64,000 nucleotides of DNA from Streptomyces sp. XD-27 (GTDB lineage: Bacteria; Actinomycetota; Actinomycetes; Streptomycetales; Streptomycetaceae), in assembly GCF_030553055.1 (NCBI RefSeq), contig NZ_CP130713.1, positions 682,001 through 746,000 of the forward strand. Direction: 5' to 3'. Positions 7,219-16,036 of this stretch are shown here, in pieces. Numbering within the stretch: the first letter of the stretch is position 1; each line of letters starts with the position of its first letter. Made by a program: the position numbers and the translations under genes. The notes below the pieces were generated by a model. That model did not search any database and was not told the DNA's origin. It was given only the letters and a program-made list of their open reading frames with translations.

Positions 7219-8940
7219 GTGACTGCCTCCACGATGAGAGACGTGGCTCCCGCCGGTCCTGCTGACCGCTTCGACGCGTTCCGGGCCCTGGCCGACAGGC
7301 GCGGGCGGCCTGGAGACCGGTTGATGGAATCCCTGGCCCGGGCCAGGGCGGGAACGGCGGACGGTCCCGAGGTCTGGGCGCCGGGCGTCGCCGCCGGTGT
7401 CGGCCTCCCGGCTGCCGCCGCCCTCGGACCGGCCACCTACTACGCGGACCTCGCCGCCCCGCACAGCCGCCGGCACGTCAGGGTCTGCGCCGCGACCGCG
7501 TGCTTCGCCGCGCAGGGCGGGCGGCATCTCGCCGAGGTAGAGCGCGAGCTGGGCGTCACCGCGGGTGAGGCTTCACCCGATGGAACGACGTCACTGCAGG
7601 CCGTCCGCTGTCTGGGGTACTGCTACGCGGGGCCCGCGGCGCTCGACGGCGGCACGCCCTGCACGGGGGCGACCCTGGCCGGTCAGCTCGCCGGGCGGGA
7701 GCCGCCGCGGGCGCCGGAGATCCCGGCGGCGGACGACACCGGCGATCCGGTTCTGCTCGGGGGCGTGCTGCACGGCGAGCCCGCCTGGCAGGTGTGGCCC
7801 CGGACGGTGACGACACGTACTCCCGAAGACGTCCACCAGGCGGTGGCGGAATCCGGGCTGCGCGGCCGCGGTGGCGCGGGATTCCGGGTGGCCTCGAAGT
7901 GGGCGGCGACGGGCCGCCGCCCCGGCACCGTGGTCGTCGCCAACGGAGACGAGGGCGACCCCGGTTCTTACGCCGACCGGCTGCTGATGGAGGCCGCCCC
8001 GGGGCGGGTCCTGGAAGGGCTGGCCCTGGCGTGCTTCGCCTGTGGCGCCCACCAGGGCATGGTGCTGGTGCGCTCGGAGTACCCGCGGACGCTGGCTCAC
8101 CTGCGGGAGGCGGTGAGCCAGGCGTACGCGGATGGCCATCTCGGCCGGTCGATCCACGGAACGACCACCGAACTGGACATCCGGGTCGTCGAGGGCGCCG
8201 GATCGTACGTGGCCGGTGAGGAGACCGCGCTGATCGCGGGGCTGGAGGGCGGCCGAGGGTGCGCCCGGCCACGCCCGCCGTTCCCGACCGAGCGCGGGCT
8301 GTGGGACGCGCCGACCGTGGTGAACAACGTCGAGACCCTGGCGGCCGTCCCGTGGATCGTCCGGCGCGGCGGGGCCGCGTACGCCGAGCGCGGCACGTCC
8401 GACGAGACGGGGACGAAGCTGGTCTGCCTCTCCGAGCGGTTCGCCCGCCCGGGTGCCTACGAAGTCGAGCTCGGCACCCCGGTGCGGCGCATCGTCACCG
8501 AGCTGGGTGGCGGTCTGAAGGACGGCGCCGAGCTGGCGGTGGTTCAGATCGGCGGGCCGCTGGGCGGTTTCCTCGCCGCCGACGCGCTGGACGTGCCGCT
8601 GACGGAGGCGGACCTCGCGGCCCGGGGGGCTGCCCTCGGCCACGCGGGGCTGGTGGCCTTCGATCGGAGCGTGGCGCCGGAGGATGTGCTGCGGCACATC
8701 TGGCAGTTCGCCGCCGCCGAGAGCTGCGGGGCGTGCTCGCCCTGCCGCGTGGGCTCGCGCCGGGGCCTGGAGATGGCGTCCGCCGGTGCCCCGCCGGGAG
8801 AGGAGCCGGGAGAGGAGTACGGGCGACTGGCTCGCCTCCTGGCCGAGGCGAGCCTGTGCGCCTTCGGACGGCGCATCCCGCCCGCGGTGCGCAGCCTCGC
8901 CCGCGCCTACGGAGACCGACTGGCGGGATGGGACCGGTGA
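7219..8940 (+). CDS. NuoE-NuoF fused subunit of an NAD-linked formate dehydrogenase (FdsG-FdsB-like)
   Basis: A roughly 573-residue flavoprotein. The first 165 residues are a thioredoxin-like [2Fe-2S] domain (NuoE/FdsG), with cysteines in CAATACF and RCLGYCYAG. The rest is NuoF/FdsB-like: FMN site GRGGAGFRVASKW, NADH region NGDEGDPGSYADR, and a [4Fe-4S] site ESCGACSPCRVGSR plus a later LC. It would pass electrons between NAD(H) and the molybdopterin subunit encoded next. Start is uncertain: TTG 7207, GTG 7219 and ATG 7234 are all in frame with no clear ribosome site. I chose GTG 7219 because a 14-codon open frame (ATG 7178, after AGGAG) ends with TGA at 7220, overlapping this GTG, which would allow translational coupling. 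It overlaps the downstream gene by 4 bases. Confidence 0.82.
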   Translation: MTASTMRDVAPAGPADRFDAFRALADRRGRPGDRLMESLARARAGTADGPEVWAPGVAAGVGLPAAAALGPATYYADLAAPHSRRHVRVCAATACFAAQGGRHLAEVERELGVTAGEASPDGTTSLQAVRCLGYCYAGPAALDGGTPCTGATLAGQLAGREPPRAPEIPAADDTGDPVLLGGVLHGEPAWQVWPRTVTTRTPEDVHQAVAESGLRGRGGAGFRVASKWAATGRRPGTVVVANGDEGDPGSYADRLLMEAAPGRVLEGLALACFACGAHQGMVLVRSEYPRTLAHLREAVSQAYADGHLGRSIHGTTTELDIRVVEGAGSYVAGEETALIAGLEGGRGCARPRPPFPTERGLWDAPTVVNNVETLAAVPWIVRRGGAAYAERGTSDETGTKLVCLSERFARPGAYEVELGTPVRRIVTELGGGLKDGAELAVVQIGGPLGGFLAADALDVPLTEADLAARGAALGHAGLVAFDRSVAPEDVLRHIWQFAAAESCGACSPCRVGSRRGLEMASAGAPPGEEPGEEYGRLARLLAEASLCAFGRRIPPAVRSLARAYGDRLAGWDR

Positions 8941-11623
8941 CCGGGGTCAGGATCGAGGTCGACGGCACCGCCGTCGAGGTGCCCGAGGGAACCTCCCTGC
9001 TCGCGGCCGTGCGCGCGGCCGGGGGCGAACTGCCCTCGCTCTGCCACGACGACCGGCTCGGCGCGGCCGGATCCTGCCGCACCTGCCTGGTGCGTGCCGA
9101 CGGGAGGATCGCGGCGGCCTGTGTCACCCCGGCCGCCCCCGGGGTCAGGGTCGAGACCGCCACCGAGGGTCTGCGGGAGCTGCGCCGGGACGCGGTGGAG
9201 GTGATCGCCTCCGCCCTGCCGCCCCGGGCCCTGGCCGCCGGCAGTCGCAGCGAACTGGCGCAAGCGTGCCGGTCGGTGGGCATCGGCCCCGAGGCGGCGC
9301 GGGGCGGCGGGGACCGGGGCGGGGACGAGTCTCACCCGTACGTCCGTCTCGACCGCGATCTGTGCATCGCGTGCGGCCGGTGTGTCCGCATGTGTGCCGA
9401 GGTGCAGGGGACGTTCGCCCTCACCCTGGTCGGCCGGGGCGCCGACACCGTGGTCGCCCCCGGCACCGGCGGCCCTTGGGCGGAGTCGGACTGCGTGGCC
9501 TGCGGTGGCTGCGTCGACACCTGCCCGACCGGGGCGATCACCGAGCCGGGCCCGGCCCGCGGACTCACCTCCGCGACGGTCCCGGCGGAGGTCCGGACGC
9601 GTACGACCTGCGGCTACTGCGGCGTCGGCTGCGCGCTCGACGTCGTCGCCCGGGACGGTGAGGTCGCCGCCGTTCTGCCTGCCCGGGACGGCCCGGTCAA
9701 CCGGGGGCACGCATGCGTCAAGGGGCGCTTCGCCCACGGATATCTCACCTCCCCCGAACGGCTGACACAGCCCTTGATGCGACGCGACGGCCGACTGGAG
9801 CCCGTCGGCTGGGACGAGGCCCTGGACCGCGTCGCCCGCGGCCTGCGCGCCGCCGTCGAGGCGGGCGGTCCCGACGCGGTGGCGGCGATCTCCTCCGCCC
9901 GCGCCACCAACGAGGAGAACTACCTGGTCCAGAAGTTCCTGCGGGTCGCGATCGGCACGAACAATGTCGACAACTGCTCCCGGCTGTGCCACTCCCCGTC
10001 CGCTGCCGGGCTGGCCGCCTCCTTCGGGCTCCCCGGCGGCACCGACACCTTCGACGACGTCGAGCGGGCCGACTGCCTGCTGGTGGTCGGCGCCAACCCC
10101 GTCGAGGCGCACCCGGTGGTCGGCGCCCGGCTGTTGCAGCGCGTTCTGCGCGGCGCCCGGCTGGTCGTCGCCGACCCGCGGGCCGTCGGCCTGGCCCTCC
10201 ACGCGGACGTGCACCTGCGGCCCCGACCCGGCACCAATGTCGCCCTCTTCCACGGGCTCGCCCATGTGCTGCTCGCCGAAGGGCTGGCCGACGAGGAGTT
10301 CCTGCGCGAGCGGGCCACCGGCCTGCCAGAACTCACCGACCTGCTCGCCGACTACCCACCCGACCGGGTGGCGGACATCACCGGCGTACCGGCCGGGGAC
10401 CTGGTCGCGGCCGCGCGGCTCTACGGGCGTGCCGAACGCCCCGCCATCGTGTACGGCCTGGGCGTCACCGAGCACCTCCACGGCACCGACGGGGTCCGCG
10501 CCCTGTCCAACCTGGCGATTCTGCGCGGCGCCGTCGGCACCGACCGGGGCTTCGGGGTGAACCCGCTGCGCGGCCAGAACAACGTCCAAGGCGCCTCCGA
10601 CATGGGCGCGCTGCCCGACGTCCTGCCCGGATACGGAAAGGTCACCGACCCGGCCGTCCGCGCGCGGGCGCGGGACGTCTGGGGCGTGCCGGTCCCGGAA
10701 CGGCCCGGTCTGCGTATTCCGGAGATGTTCGCGGCGGCCCGAGCCGGTCATCTGCGGGCGCTGTGGGTGATCGGGAGGATGTCTGTGCCACCGACCCCGA
10801 CACGAACCGGGTGACCCAGGCCCTGGACACCTGTCCGCTGGTCGTCTGCAACGAGCTGTTCCTGTCCGAAACCGCCCGCCACGCGGACGTGGTGTTGCCG
10901 GTGGCGTCCTGGTTGGAGAAGGACGGCACGTTCGTCAACTTCGACCGCCGGTTCCAGAGGGTGCGCCCCGCTGTCCGGCCACCGAGCCAGGCCCGGACGG
11001 ACTTCGAGGCCGTGCACGCCGTCGCCGCGGCCCTGGGCGTCGACCTCGGCTGCCCGACCCCGGCCTCCGCCCTCGCCGAATGCGGGCGGCTCGCGCCGGT
11101 CTTCGCCGGACTCTCGCACCGGCGGCTGGACCGTGAGGGCGCCGTGCCGTGGCCCTGCCCGGACCCCGACCGCCCCGGGGAAGCCACCCTCTACCGAGAG
11201 CGGTTCGCCACCCCGGACGGGCGAGCCCACCTGGCCGCGACGCCCTACCTCCCGCCCGGCGAGCAGCCCGACGACCGGTATCCGCTGATCCTGGTCACCG
11301 GGCGGCGCTGGGCGCACTACAACTCCGGCAGCATGACCCGGCGCGGCGGGAATCTGCGGCTCGATCCCGTCGACTTCCTGGACCTCCATCCCGACGACGC
11401 CGCCCGGTACGGAGTGCAGGACGGTGAGCGGGTGACGGTGGAGAGCCGGCACGGCCGGGCCCGGCTCGTCGCCCGGGTCGGCGGGCAGACGGCCCCCGGC
11501 CAGGTCTTCTGCTCCTTCCACTTCCCGGCAAGCGGAGTGAACAGCCTCACCTCCGACCACGCCGACACCGTCACGTCCTGCCCCGAGTACAAGGTCACGG
11601 CAGTGCGCGTGGCCACGCCGTGA
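8937..11623 (+). pseudogene. Formate dehydrogenase alpha (molybdopterin) subunit, single frameshift
   Basis: About 895 residues if restored. Order: an N-terminal [2Fe-2S] ferredoxin domain (LCHDDRLGAAGSCRTC); two [4Fe-4S] clusters (CIACGRCVRMC and CVACGGCVDTCPTG); the molybdopterin oxidoreductase [4Fe-4S] region (CGYCGVGCALDV); and the catalytic region with NCSRLCHSPSAAG, where Cys replaces the selenocysteine of FDH-H. The C-terminal dinucleotide-binding domain (RRWAHYNSGSMTRR) is in another frame. The frames join near 10773-10776, where GGGAGG should read GGGGAGG to give VIGEDVCATDPDTN. This is a 1-base deletion. Start GTG 8937 overlaps the previous stop; ATG 8928 is the alternative. With the preceding gene it forms an FdsA/FdsGB-like soluble enzyme oxidising formate or reducing CO2. 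Confidence 0.85.
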
Positions 11624-11648
11624 CGGCGACCGCGCGAGGCGCACGGCA

Positions 11649-12060
11649 GTGGGCACGGGAACCCCGGTACTGACGCCCGGTGACGGCGGCCGTGGGCAGG
11701 CGGCCCCGGCCGGGGCGACCGGTCCTGCGATCCAGACCCTGCCGACCGAAGACGTCTTCGTCGCGCTGAACACCTCACCACGGGGACTGGCGTCGACGGA
11801 TGCCGCCGTGCGGCGGGAGCGTCCGGCCCCAACGAGCTGCCGCGGGCCCGTCGCAGGGGCCTGTGGCGAGACCTCGCCGGACAGTTCACGGACCTGTTCG
11901 CGGTCGTGTTGCTCGTCGCGTCGGCGATCACTTTTCCTGGCGTACCAGCTCCAGGAGCCCCGGGATGTGGGCACTTTGCAGCTGGCCGTGGCGATTCTCG
12001 GCGTCGTGCTGCTGAACGCGGCCCGCTGGGCGGCGGCCGGAGTCGTCGGCCAGATCCGCG
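11649..12060 (+). pseudogene. N-terminal remnant of a cation P-type ATPase
   Basis: The piece from GTG 11649 reads TEDVFVALNTSPRGLAS, the cation ATPase N-terminal domain. It then needs a 1-base correction near 11820 to continue GPNELPRARRRGLWRDL, and a second near 11935, where an extra T sits, to continue FLAYQLQEPRDVGTLQLAV into the first membrane segments. After LLNAA (about 12025) similarity to ATPases stops; the frame ends at 12122. No phosphorylation motif or later domain exists here, so this is a dead fragment. A nearly full-length relative is at 27062-29695. CtpF-type ATPases of this class are DosR targets in mycobacteria. Confidence 0.7.
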
Positions 12061-12153
12061 ACCAGCTCAGCCGCCGGATCCGCCGCGAGATAATAGGGAA
12101 AGGGCTCGCGCAGGTCGCCTGAGCTCGTCGGTTCGACGGCCCCTCAACGCCGT

Positions 12154-12692
12154 TCAGGAGATGACGCGGCCGAGGTCGTTGTCCCGCTGATGGATCTTTT
12201 CGACGTCGGACCAGGACGGCGGTCCGCCCAGACGCCAGGGGACTTGCTGCTTGCCTGAAGGATGGAGCGATCGCCTGGCGGCGCGAACGAAGTTCCTTTG
12301 TGCGGCATCGAGTTTCCCGAGGATCTGGCGCAGTATCTGCAGGTCCTTCGGTTCCCCGAACGGGAATGCGCTGAATTCTTCGATAGCCGCGCAGAGTTCG
12401 ACGGCAGCTGTTCCGGTGTCGGAGTCGGCCACCAGGCTGACGGATACCAGTGCGGCGTTCCACTCCTCCCAGTCAACCCCCTCCGGGTCCCTTTCTTCCC
12501 AGTATGCGTGACACATTCCGATCTCTACTGCGGTGAAGCTTTGAAGAAACCGCTCATACGCCGCGATCTTCCGGTCGCGTGTCCACTGCTGGCCTTCGTT
12601 GCGCCGTCCTGCCACGGTGCCGACCAGATGCCCAGGATGGTCGCGGCGGCTCCGCCGGCTATGGATATGAGAGTCCCCCAGGGGACGTCCAT
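12154..12692 (-). pseudogene. Small membrane-anchored hypothetical protein, one frameshift
   Basis: ATG 12692 opens MDVPWGTLISIAGGAAATILGI, one hydrophobic helix. After a 1-base shift near 12630 the protein continues VGTVAGRRNEGQQWTRDRK and then about 140 soluble residues rich in acidic and aromatic positions (YERFLQSFTAVEIG, HAYWEERDPEGVDWEEW). The combined layout, an N-terminal anchor followed by a helical cytoplasmic domain, resembles a common actinobacterial hypothetical family. I do not recognise a function. Taken alone, the soluble part could start at GTG 12615. It lies between two degraded genes and next to the inverted-repeat cassette. Confidence 0.55.
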
Positions 12693-12833
12693 GAAGCTCT
12701 GCCTTTCAGAGATATGCCCGAGCAGGTTGACTTGTGCAAGATCCCCTGCAGCTTAAAGCTGACGCATGCAAGGGCCGCCAGCACCGCCCCGGACAGAGGA
12801 CACGAGCTCTGAGTTCAGAAACAGGTACGAAGC

Positions 12834-12946
12834 TTGAGATTTAACGTCGCGAGTTGGAACGCGATACGCACCTCGGGTCTGGAGACAAGCGGCGATTGCC
12901 TCCAGACCCGACAGCTACAGCAACGGACACCGTCCTGTCCGCTCAG
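12834..12946. repeat. Left inverted repeat of the TetR/oxidoreductase cassette
   Basis: Bases 12834-12920 match the reverse complement of 14709-14795 with one mismatch in 87 (C at 12869). Bases 12919-12946 match the reverse complement of 14582-14609 exactly, 28 of 28. The repeat begins at the base just before the TetR stop codon. It contains two hairpins: CGGACA/TGTCCG at 12924-12941, beside the stop, and a 10-bp stem GGGTCTGGAG/CTCCAGACCC at 12875-12909. The hairpins could act as terminators. No transposase is seen nearby. Confidence 0.9.
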
Positions 12947-13581
12947 ACGTCCTGTGCTGCCAGTGCCGCGACCGCGGGGATTGTCGCGAAGGCTTGGCGC
13001 ATGTGCCGGATGAGTGCCGGGCGGTCCTGGTGTGCGGCGTCCGATGAGGTCCATGCCTCTAGTGCGCAGTGCCAGGCGGCGAGCATGAGGTCGAGCAGCA
13101 GGCGCAGTTCGGTGCGGCCGGGAGACTCTCCGGCCAGCCGGTCTGCCACGATCCGGACGACGTGCGCGGAGACCTCTGAGCAGTGGCGCAGACTGTGTGC
13201 GGTCAGCACGGGGGTGCGGTCGACCAGGCTGCGACTGGCCAGGAAGCGCTGCTCCCATCCGTCCGCCATCTGCTCCAGCGCCGCGAACAGCGCGCCTTTA
13301 TAGGCGCCCAGCAGGTGCTCGCCGGTCAGCGGCCGGGTCTCGATGTCCGTGAGGTAGGCGGCCCACAGTTCCTTCTCCGGAGCCAGGGCCACGTCTTCCT
13401 TCGAGGTGAAGGTGCGGAAGAAGGTGCGCTTGGAGACCTCGACCGCGTCGACGATCTCGTCCAGCGTGACCGCGGTGAAGTCCCGCGCGGCGAACAGTTC
13501 GAGGGCCGTATCGACCAGGGTTTGGCGGGTGCGCAGCTTCTTGCGCTCGCGCAGCGGCAGGTGTCTCAGATCCTTCTCCAC
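12943..13581 (-). CDS. TetR family transcriptional regulator
   Basis: A 212-residue regulator. The N-terminal helix-turn-helix spans about residues 12-60 (KLRTRQTLVDTALELFAAR, then TLDEIVDAVEVSKRTFF), followed by a variable ligand-binding domain. I chose GTG 13581 (VEKDLRHLPLRERKK), where the family usually starts. The longer start at 13638 would overlap the palindrome at 13623-13637 that I take to be its operator. It is divergent from the quinone-oxidoreductase-type gene, 68 bases away, so it probably represses that gene and itself. Its stop codon lies at the inner edge of the left inverted repeat, mirroring its partner. Confidence 0.85.
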   Translation of the reverse strand: MEKDLRHLPLRERKKLRTRQTLVDTALELFAARDFTAVTLDEIVDAVEVSKRTFFRTFTSKEDVALAPEKELWAAYLTDIETRPLTGEHLLGAYKGALFAALEQMADGWEQRFLASRSLVDRTPVLTAHSLRHCSEVSAHVVRIVADRLAGESPGRTELRLLLDLMLAAWHCALEAWTSSDAAHQDRPALIRHMRQAFATIPAVAALAAQDV

Positions 13582-13622
13582 GAGCCGCAGCTTATCAGCC
13601 GCATTTGCCTCTTGTAGGCTTC

Positions 13623-13637
13623 TGCCACTCAGTGGCA
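13623..13637. promoter_or_regulatory. Probable TetR operator
   Basis: TGCCACTCAGTGGCA is a perfect 7-1-7 inverted repeat in the 68-base region between the divergent TetR and oxidoreductase genes. It starts 13 bases before the oxidoreductase ATG and 42 bases before the chosen TetR start. Position and symmetry are typical for a TetR dimer site. Binding is inferred. Confidence 0.6.
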
Positions 13638-13649
13638 CTATCTCTCGTC

Positions 13650-14585
13650 ATGAAGGCACTGACGATCGATCACACGGCGCCCGGACACCTCGCCCTCACC
13701 GAGGTCGCCGACCCCGAACCCACCGCCCACCAGGCCCTGATCCAGGTCCGCTCGTTCTCCCTCAACGCCGGCGAGGTCCACCATGTGGTCCCCGAGGGCG
13801 ATGCCGGCACGGTGCCCGGCTGGGACGCCGCGGGCGTGGTCGTCCAGGCAGCCGCAGACGGTTCCGGTCCCTCGGTCGGCACCCCCGTCGTCACCGTGGG
13901 GGCCGAAGGCGCCTGGGCCGAACTGCGCGCCGTGGACACCGATTTGATCGGCGCCGTGCCTGAGGGAGCCGATCTCGGCCCGATCAGCACGCTGCCGGTC
14001 GCGGCGGGCACGGCCCTGCGCGCCCTGCACCGGATCGGTCCGATCCTGGGGCGGCGCGTCCTGGTGACCGGCGCGGGCGGCGGCGTGGGTCGCTTCACCC
14101 TGCAGCTCGCCGCCCGGGGCGGCGCGCACGTCACCGCGCTGACCAGCGATACGTCGAAGGCCGAGGCACTGCGCAAGCTCGGCGCCCACGAGGTCGTCAC
14201 CGACCTGGCCGCGCTCGAGCATCTCGAACCGGTGCATGGCGTGGTCGAACTGGTCGGCGGCGCCCATATGGTCGCCGCACACGACACCCTCGCCGAGAAC
14301 GGAGTGCTGGTGGCTGCGGGGCACATATCCGGCGACGGCGAGCAGTTCCCCTACGGAGCCCTCTTCGGCAACTCCCATCGCCACAACCGCCAGATCGCCA
14401 CCTACTTCCTGCTGGACGATGCCGTCGGGCTGGGCGCGGACCTCACCTGGCTCGCCACACTCACCGCCCGCGGCGAGCTGGACCCGCAAGTCGCCCTGCG
14501 CACCGACTGGACCCAGGTGGCACGGGCAGCCGCCGAACTGGCAGGCCGCCGCGTGCCGGGCAAAGCCGTCATCGATGTCCACTGA
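13650..14585 (+). CDS. Zinc-independent NADPH:quinone oxidoreductase-type MDR protein
   Basis: A 311-residue medium-chain dehydrogenase/reductase. It has the GroES-like N-terminal domain without zinc-ligand cysteines (MKALTIDHTAPGHLALTEV), a Rossmann motif VTGAGGGVGRFTLQLAARGGA at about 133-153, and a family C-terminus. Such proteins reduce quinones, enones or other electrophiles with NADPH. ATG 13650 matches the family start; a longer frame from 13605 runs through the operator. It pairs divergently with TetR, a usual arrangement for electrophile-inducible detoxification. Its stop lies exactly where the right inverted repeat begins. Confidence 0.88.
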   Translation: MKALTIDHTAPGHLALTEVADPEPTAHQALIQVRSFSLNAGEVHHVVPEGDAGTVPGWDAAGVVVQAAADGSGPSVGTPVVTVGAEGAWAELRAVDTDLIGAVPEGADLGPISTLPVAAGTALRALHRIGPILGRRVLVTGAGGGVGRFTLQLAARGGAHVTALTSDTSKAEALRKLGAHEVVTDLAALEHLEPVHGVVELVGGAHMVAAHDTLAENGVLVAAGHISGDGEQFPYGALFGNSHRHNRQIATYFLLDDAVGLGADLTWLATLTARGELDPQVALRTDWTQVARAAAELAGRRVPGKAVIDVH

Positions 14586-14795
14586 GCGGACAGGACGGTG
14601 TCCGTTGCTGATCCCGTGACGACCCCGCGGACCGCGAAGCCGTCAGGACGAAGCGTCAGCAGTCGATTTCGTAACACCCGCCCAGGAGTGCCGGATCGGC
14701 AACACCGCCTGTAGCTGTCGGGTCTGGAGGCAATCGCCGCTTGTCTCCAGACCCGAGGTACGTATCGCGTTCCAACTCGCGACGTTAAATCTCAA
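14582..14795. repeat. Right inverted repeat of the TetR/oxidoreductase cassette, with 99-bp spacer
   Basis: Blocks 14582-14609 and 14709-14795 mirror the left repeat at 12834-12946 (28/28 and 86/87 matches). Here the two blocks are separated by 99 bases (14610-14708) that the left copy lacks. AG occurs at both ends of the spacer, so the left copy may have lost it by deletion at a 2-base repeat. The stem-loop GGGTCTGGAG/CTCCAGACCC is at 14720-14754. The sequence ACGAAG follows at 14796-14801 and also occurs at 12827-12832, one base outside the left end. Confidence 0.9.
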
Positions 14796-15240
14796 ACGAA
14801 GGCGCGGAACGCCTCCTCCTCTCAGGGGAACGCCTCCACGTACGAGTGCGCCATCGTGCCGACGGCGGGTACGCCGAGGGCGGTCGCCGCCGCCACGTTG
14901 CTCGTTCCGGCGAACCCCACCAGGGCGCCGAGGCGGGCGGCGTGGAAGCCTGCCCGCACGCCGTGGGTGCGCCGGAGCGAGAAGTCCACCAACGGATGCC
15001 CCGCCGCCGCGAGGACGCACCGCGCCGCCTTCGAGGCGATCGCAGTCTGGTGGCTGACCTGGTTGAGCAGGTACGTCTCGACCAGTTGGGCCACCGGCAA
15101 GGGCGCGGTCACCTCAAGCAGCGGCTCGGCGGCAGGGTGCGGACGAACAGGCTGAACATCGCAGGCCCGGTCATGCCCTCCCGCAGATACGACATCGCCA
15201 TCGTCACTTCATACAGGTCCGTGGCGGTCGCGTCGGACAT
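14796..15240 (-). pseudogene. pncB: Nicotinate phosphoribosyltransferase remnant
   Basis: Two pieces of PncB, the entry enzyme for nicotinate salvage to NAD. The N-terminus from ATG 15240 reads ATDLYEVTMAMSYLREGM and SLFVRTLPP. It is then joined out of frame, around 15118-15126, to EVTAPLPVAQLVETYLLN and a middle segment with SHQTAIASKAARCV, FSLRRTHG and FAGTSNVAAA. Roughly 60-80 residues between them are missing. The middle piece reaches AHSYVEAFP, hits a TGA at 14822-14824 and continues EEEAFRAFV up to the edge of the right inverted repeat, where it is cut off. PncB2 is a DosR target in mycobacteria. Three lesions make it certainly inactive. Confidence 0.85.
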
Positions 15241-15280
15241 CGGCTCCATCCCCTCGGACTCAGGTCTTCCCGGCACGTCC

Positions 15281-15901
15281 TCAGCCCGGCAGCCGACGGG
15301 ACCACACGGGCTCCAGCACATCCCACTCCTTCTCCCACTGCGCGTACCGGCGGCGGTCGAACGCCCAGCGGACGGCGGCGCGTGTCCCCCACACCGCCGT
15401 GACGCCGGCCGCCGCAGTCATGGCGCCCGCCGTCCAGCCGGTCGCGGTGGCCGACGAGGCAGGCAGCGGCGCGTCCGTGACCTTCCCGGCCCGGTCGACC
15501 CAGACGCGCACCGTCTCGCCCTTCTCCGCGCCCGGCGGCACCTCGGCCACGCCCGTACGCACCGCGCCGTTCTTCTCGGTCCACCGCACCGGCGCCTTCT
15601 GCATGTCCTCTCCGGCACGGCTGACGACGGCACCGCCGGCGTCGCCGGTCAGGCGTGCGGTGACCTGGTGCCGCTCGGCGGCCTGAGAGCGCGCGGTGTG
15701 CAGCTCGGAGGTGTAGGCGGCCGATCCCGCGGCGAAGGCCAAGACCGGGACACCCACCAGAAGCAGCATCGTCAACAGTCTGTTGAGCCACATCTGGGCG
15801 ACATCCGACGGGCGCCTGAGGGAGTCGGCTGCCCGTTCAGAGCGACGCTCGCGGTGCGGCGGACGCGGCTCTCGTGGACTCTGTGGACCTGGCATCTTCA
15901 T
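15281..15901 (-). CDS. Rv1733c-like two-helix membrane protein
   Basis: A 206-residue membrane protein. A basic, proline-rich N-terminus (MKMPGPQSPREPRPPHRERR) is followed by a transmembrane helix (about 53-75, LLTMLLLVGVPVLAFAAGSA), an extracytoplasmic domain of about 100 residues with VTARLTGDA and VRVWVDRAGKVTDAPLP, and a second helix (about 158-180). The C-terminal tail is cytoplasmic (RRRYAQWEKEWDVLEPVW). This layout is that of Rv1733c, a strongly induced DosR-regulon antigen whose biochemical role is unknown. ATG 15901 follows GGAGGCGGG. The perfect DosR-like palindrome at 15969-15982 lies 68 bases upstream, in good promoter position. Confidence 0.82.
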   Translation of the reverse strand: MKMPGPQSPREPRPPHRERRSERAADSLRRPSDVAQMWLNRLLTMLLLVGVPVLAFAAGSAAYTSELHTARSQAAERHQVTARLTGDAGGAVVSRAGEDMQKAPVRWTEKNGAVRTGVAEVPPGAEKGETVRVWVDRAGKVTDAPLPASSATATGWTAGAMTAAAGVTAVWGTRAAVRWAFDRRRYAQWEKEWDVLEPVWSRRLPG

Positions 15902-15968
15902 GATCCCGCCTCCAGAAGTCCGACCTGCCCCCGTACCCACCGTCGGACGCGCGGCCGGTGCGGTCACT

Positions 15969-15982
15969 GGGCCGAAGGTCCC
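15969..15982. promoter_or_regulatory. DosR/DevR-like palindrome upstream of the Rv1733c-like gene
   Basis: GGGCCGAAGGTCCC is the exact reverse complement of the 14-mer at 2633-2646. It lies 68 bases upstream of the Rv1733c-like start and 54 bases downstream of the stress protein gene that ends at 16037. Two exact copies of a 14-base motif, both in promoters of DosR-type genes, make a shared regulator likely. Confidence 0.65.
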
Positions 15983-16036
15983 GGCGGCACGGCCGACCGG
16001 GACGGTCGCGCTCACGGCGGTGAGGATCACAGACGG

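Noticed and set aside
12815..13258. 147-residue minus-strand frame reading through the left inverted repeat
   Set aside because: It overlaps the TetR gene in another frame and is Arg/Pro-rich with no family features.
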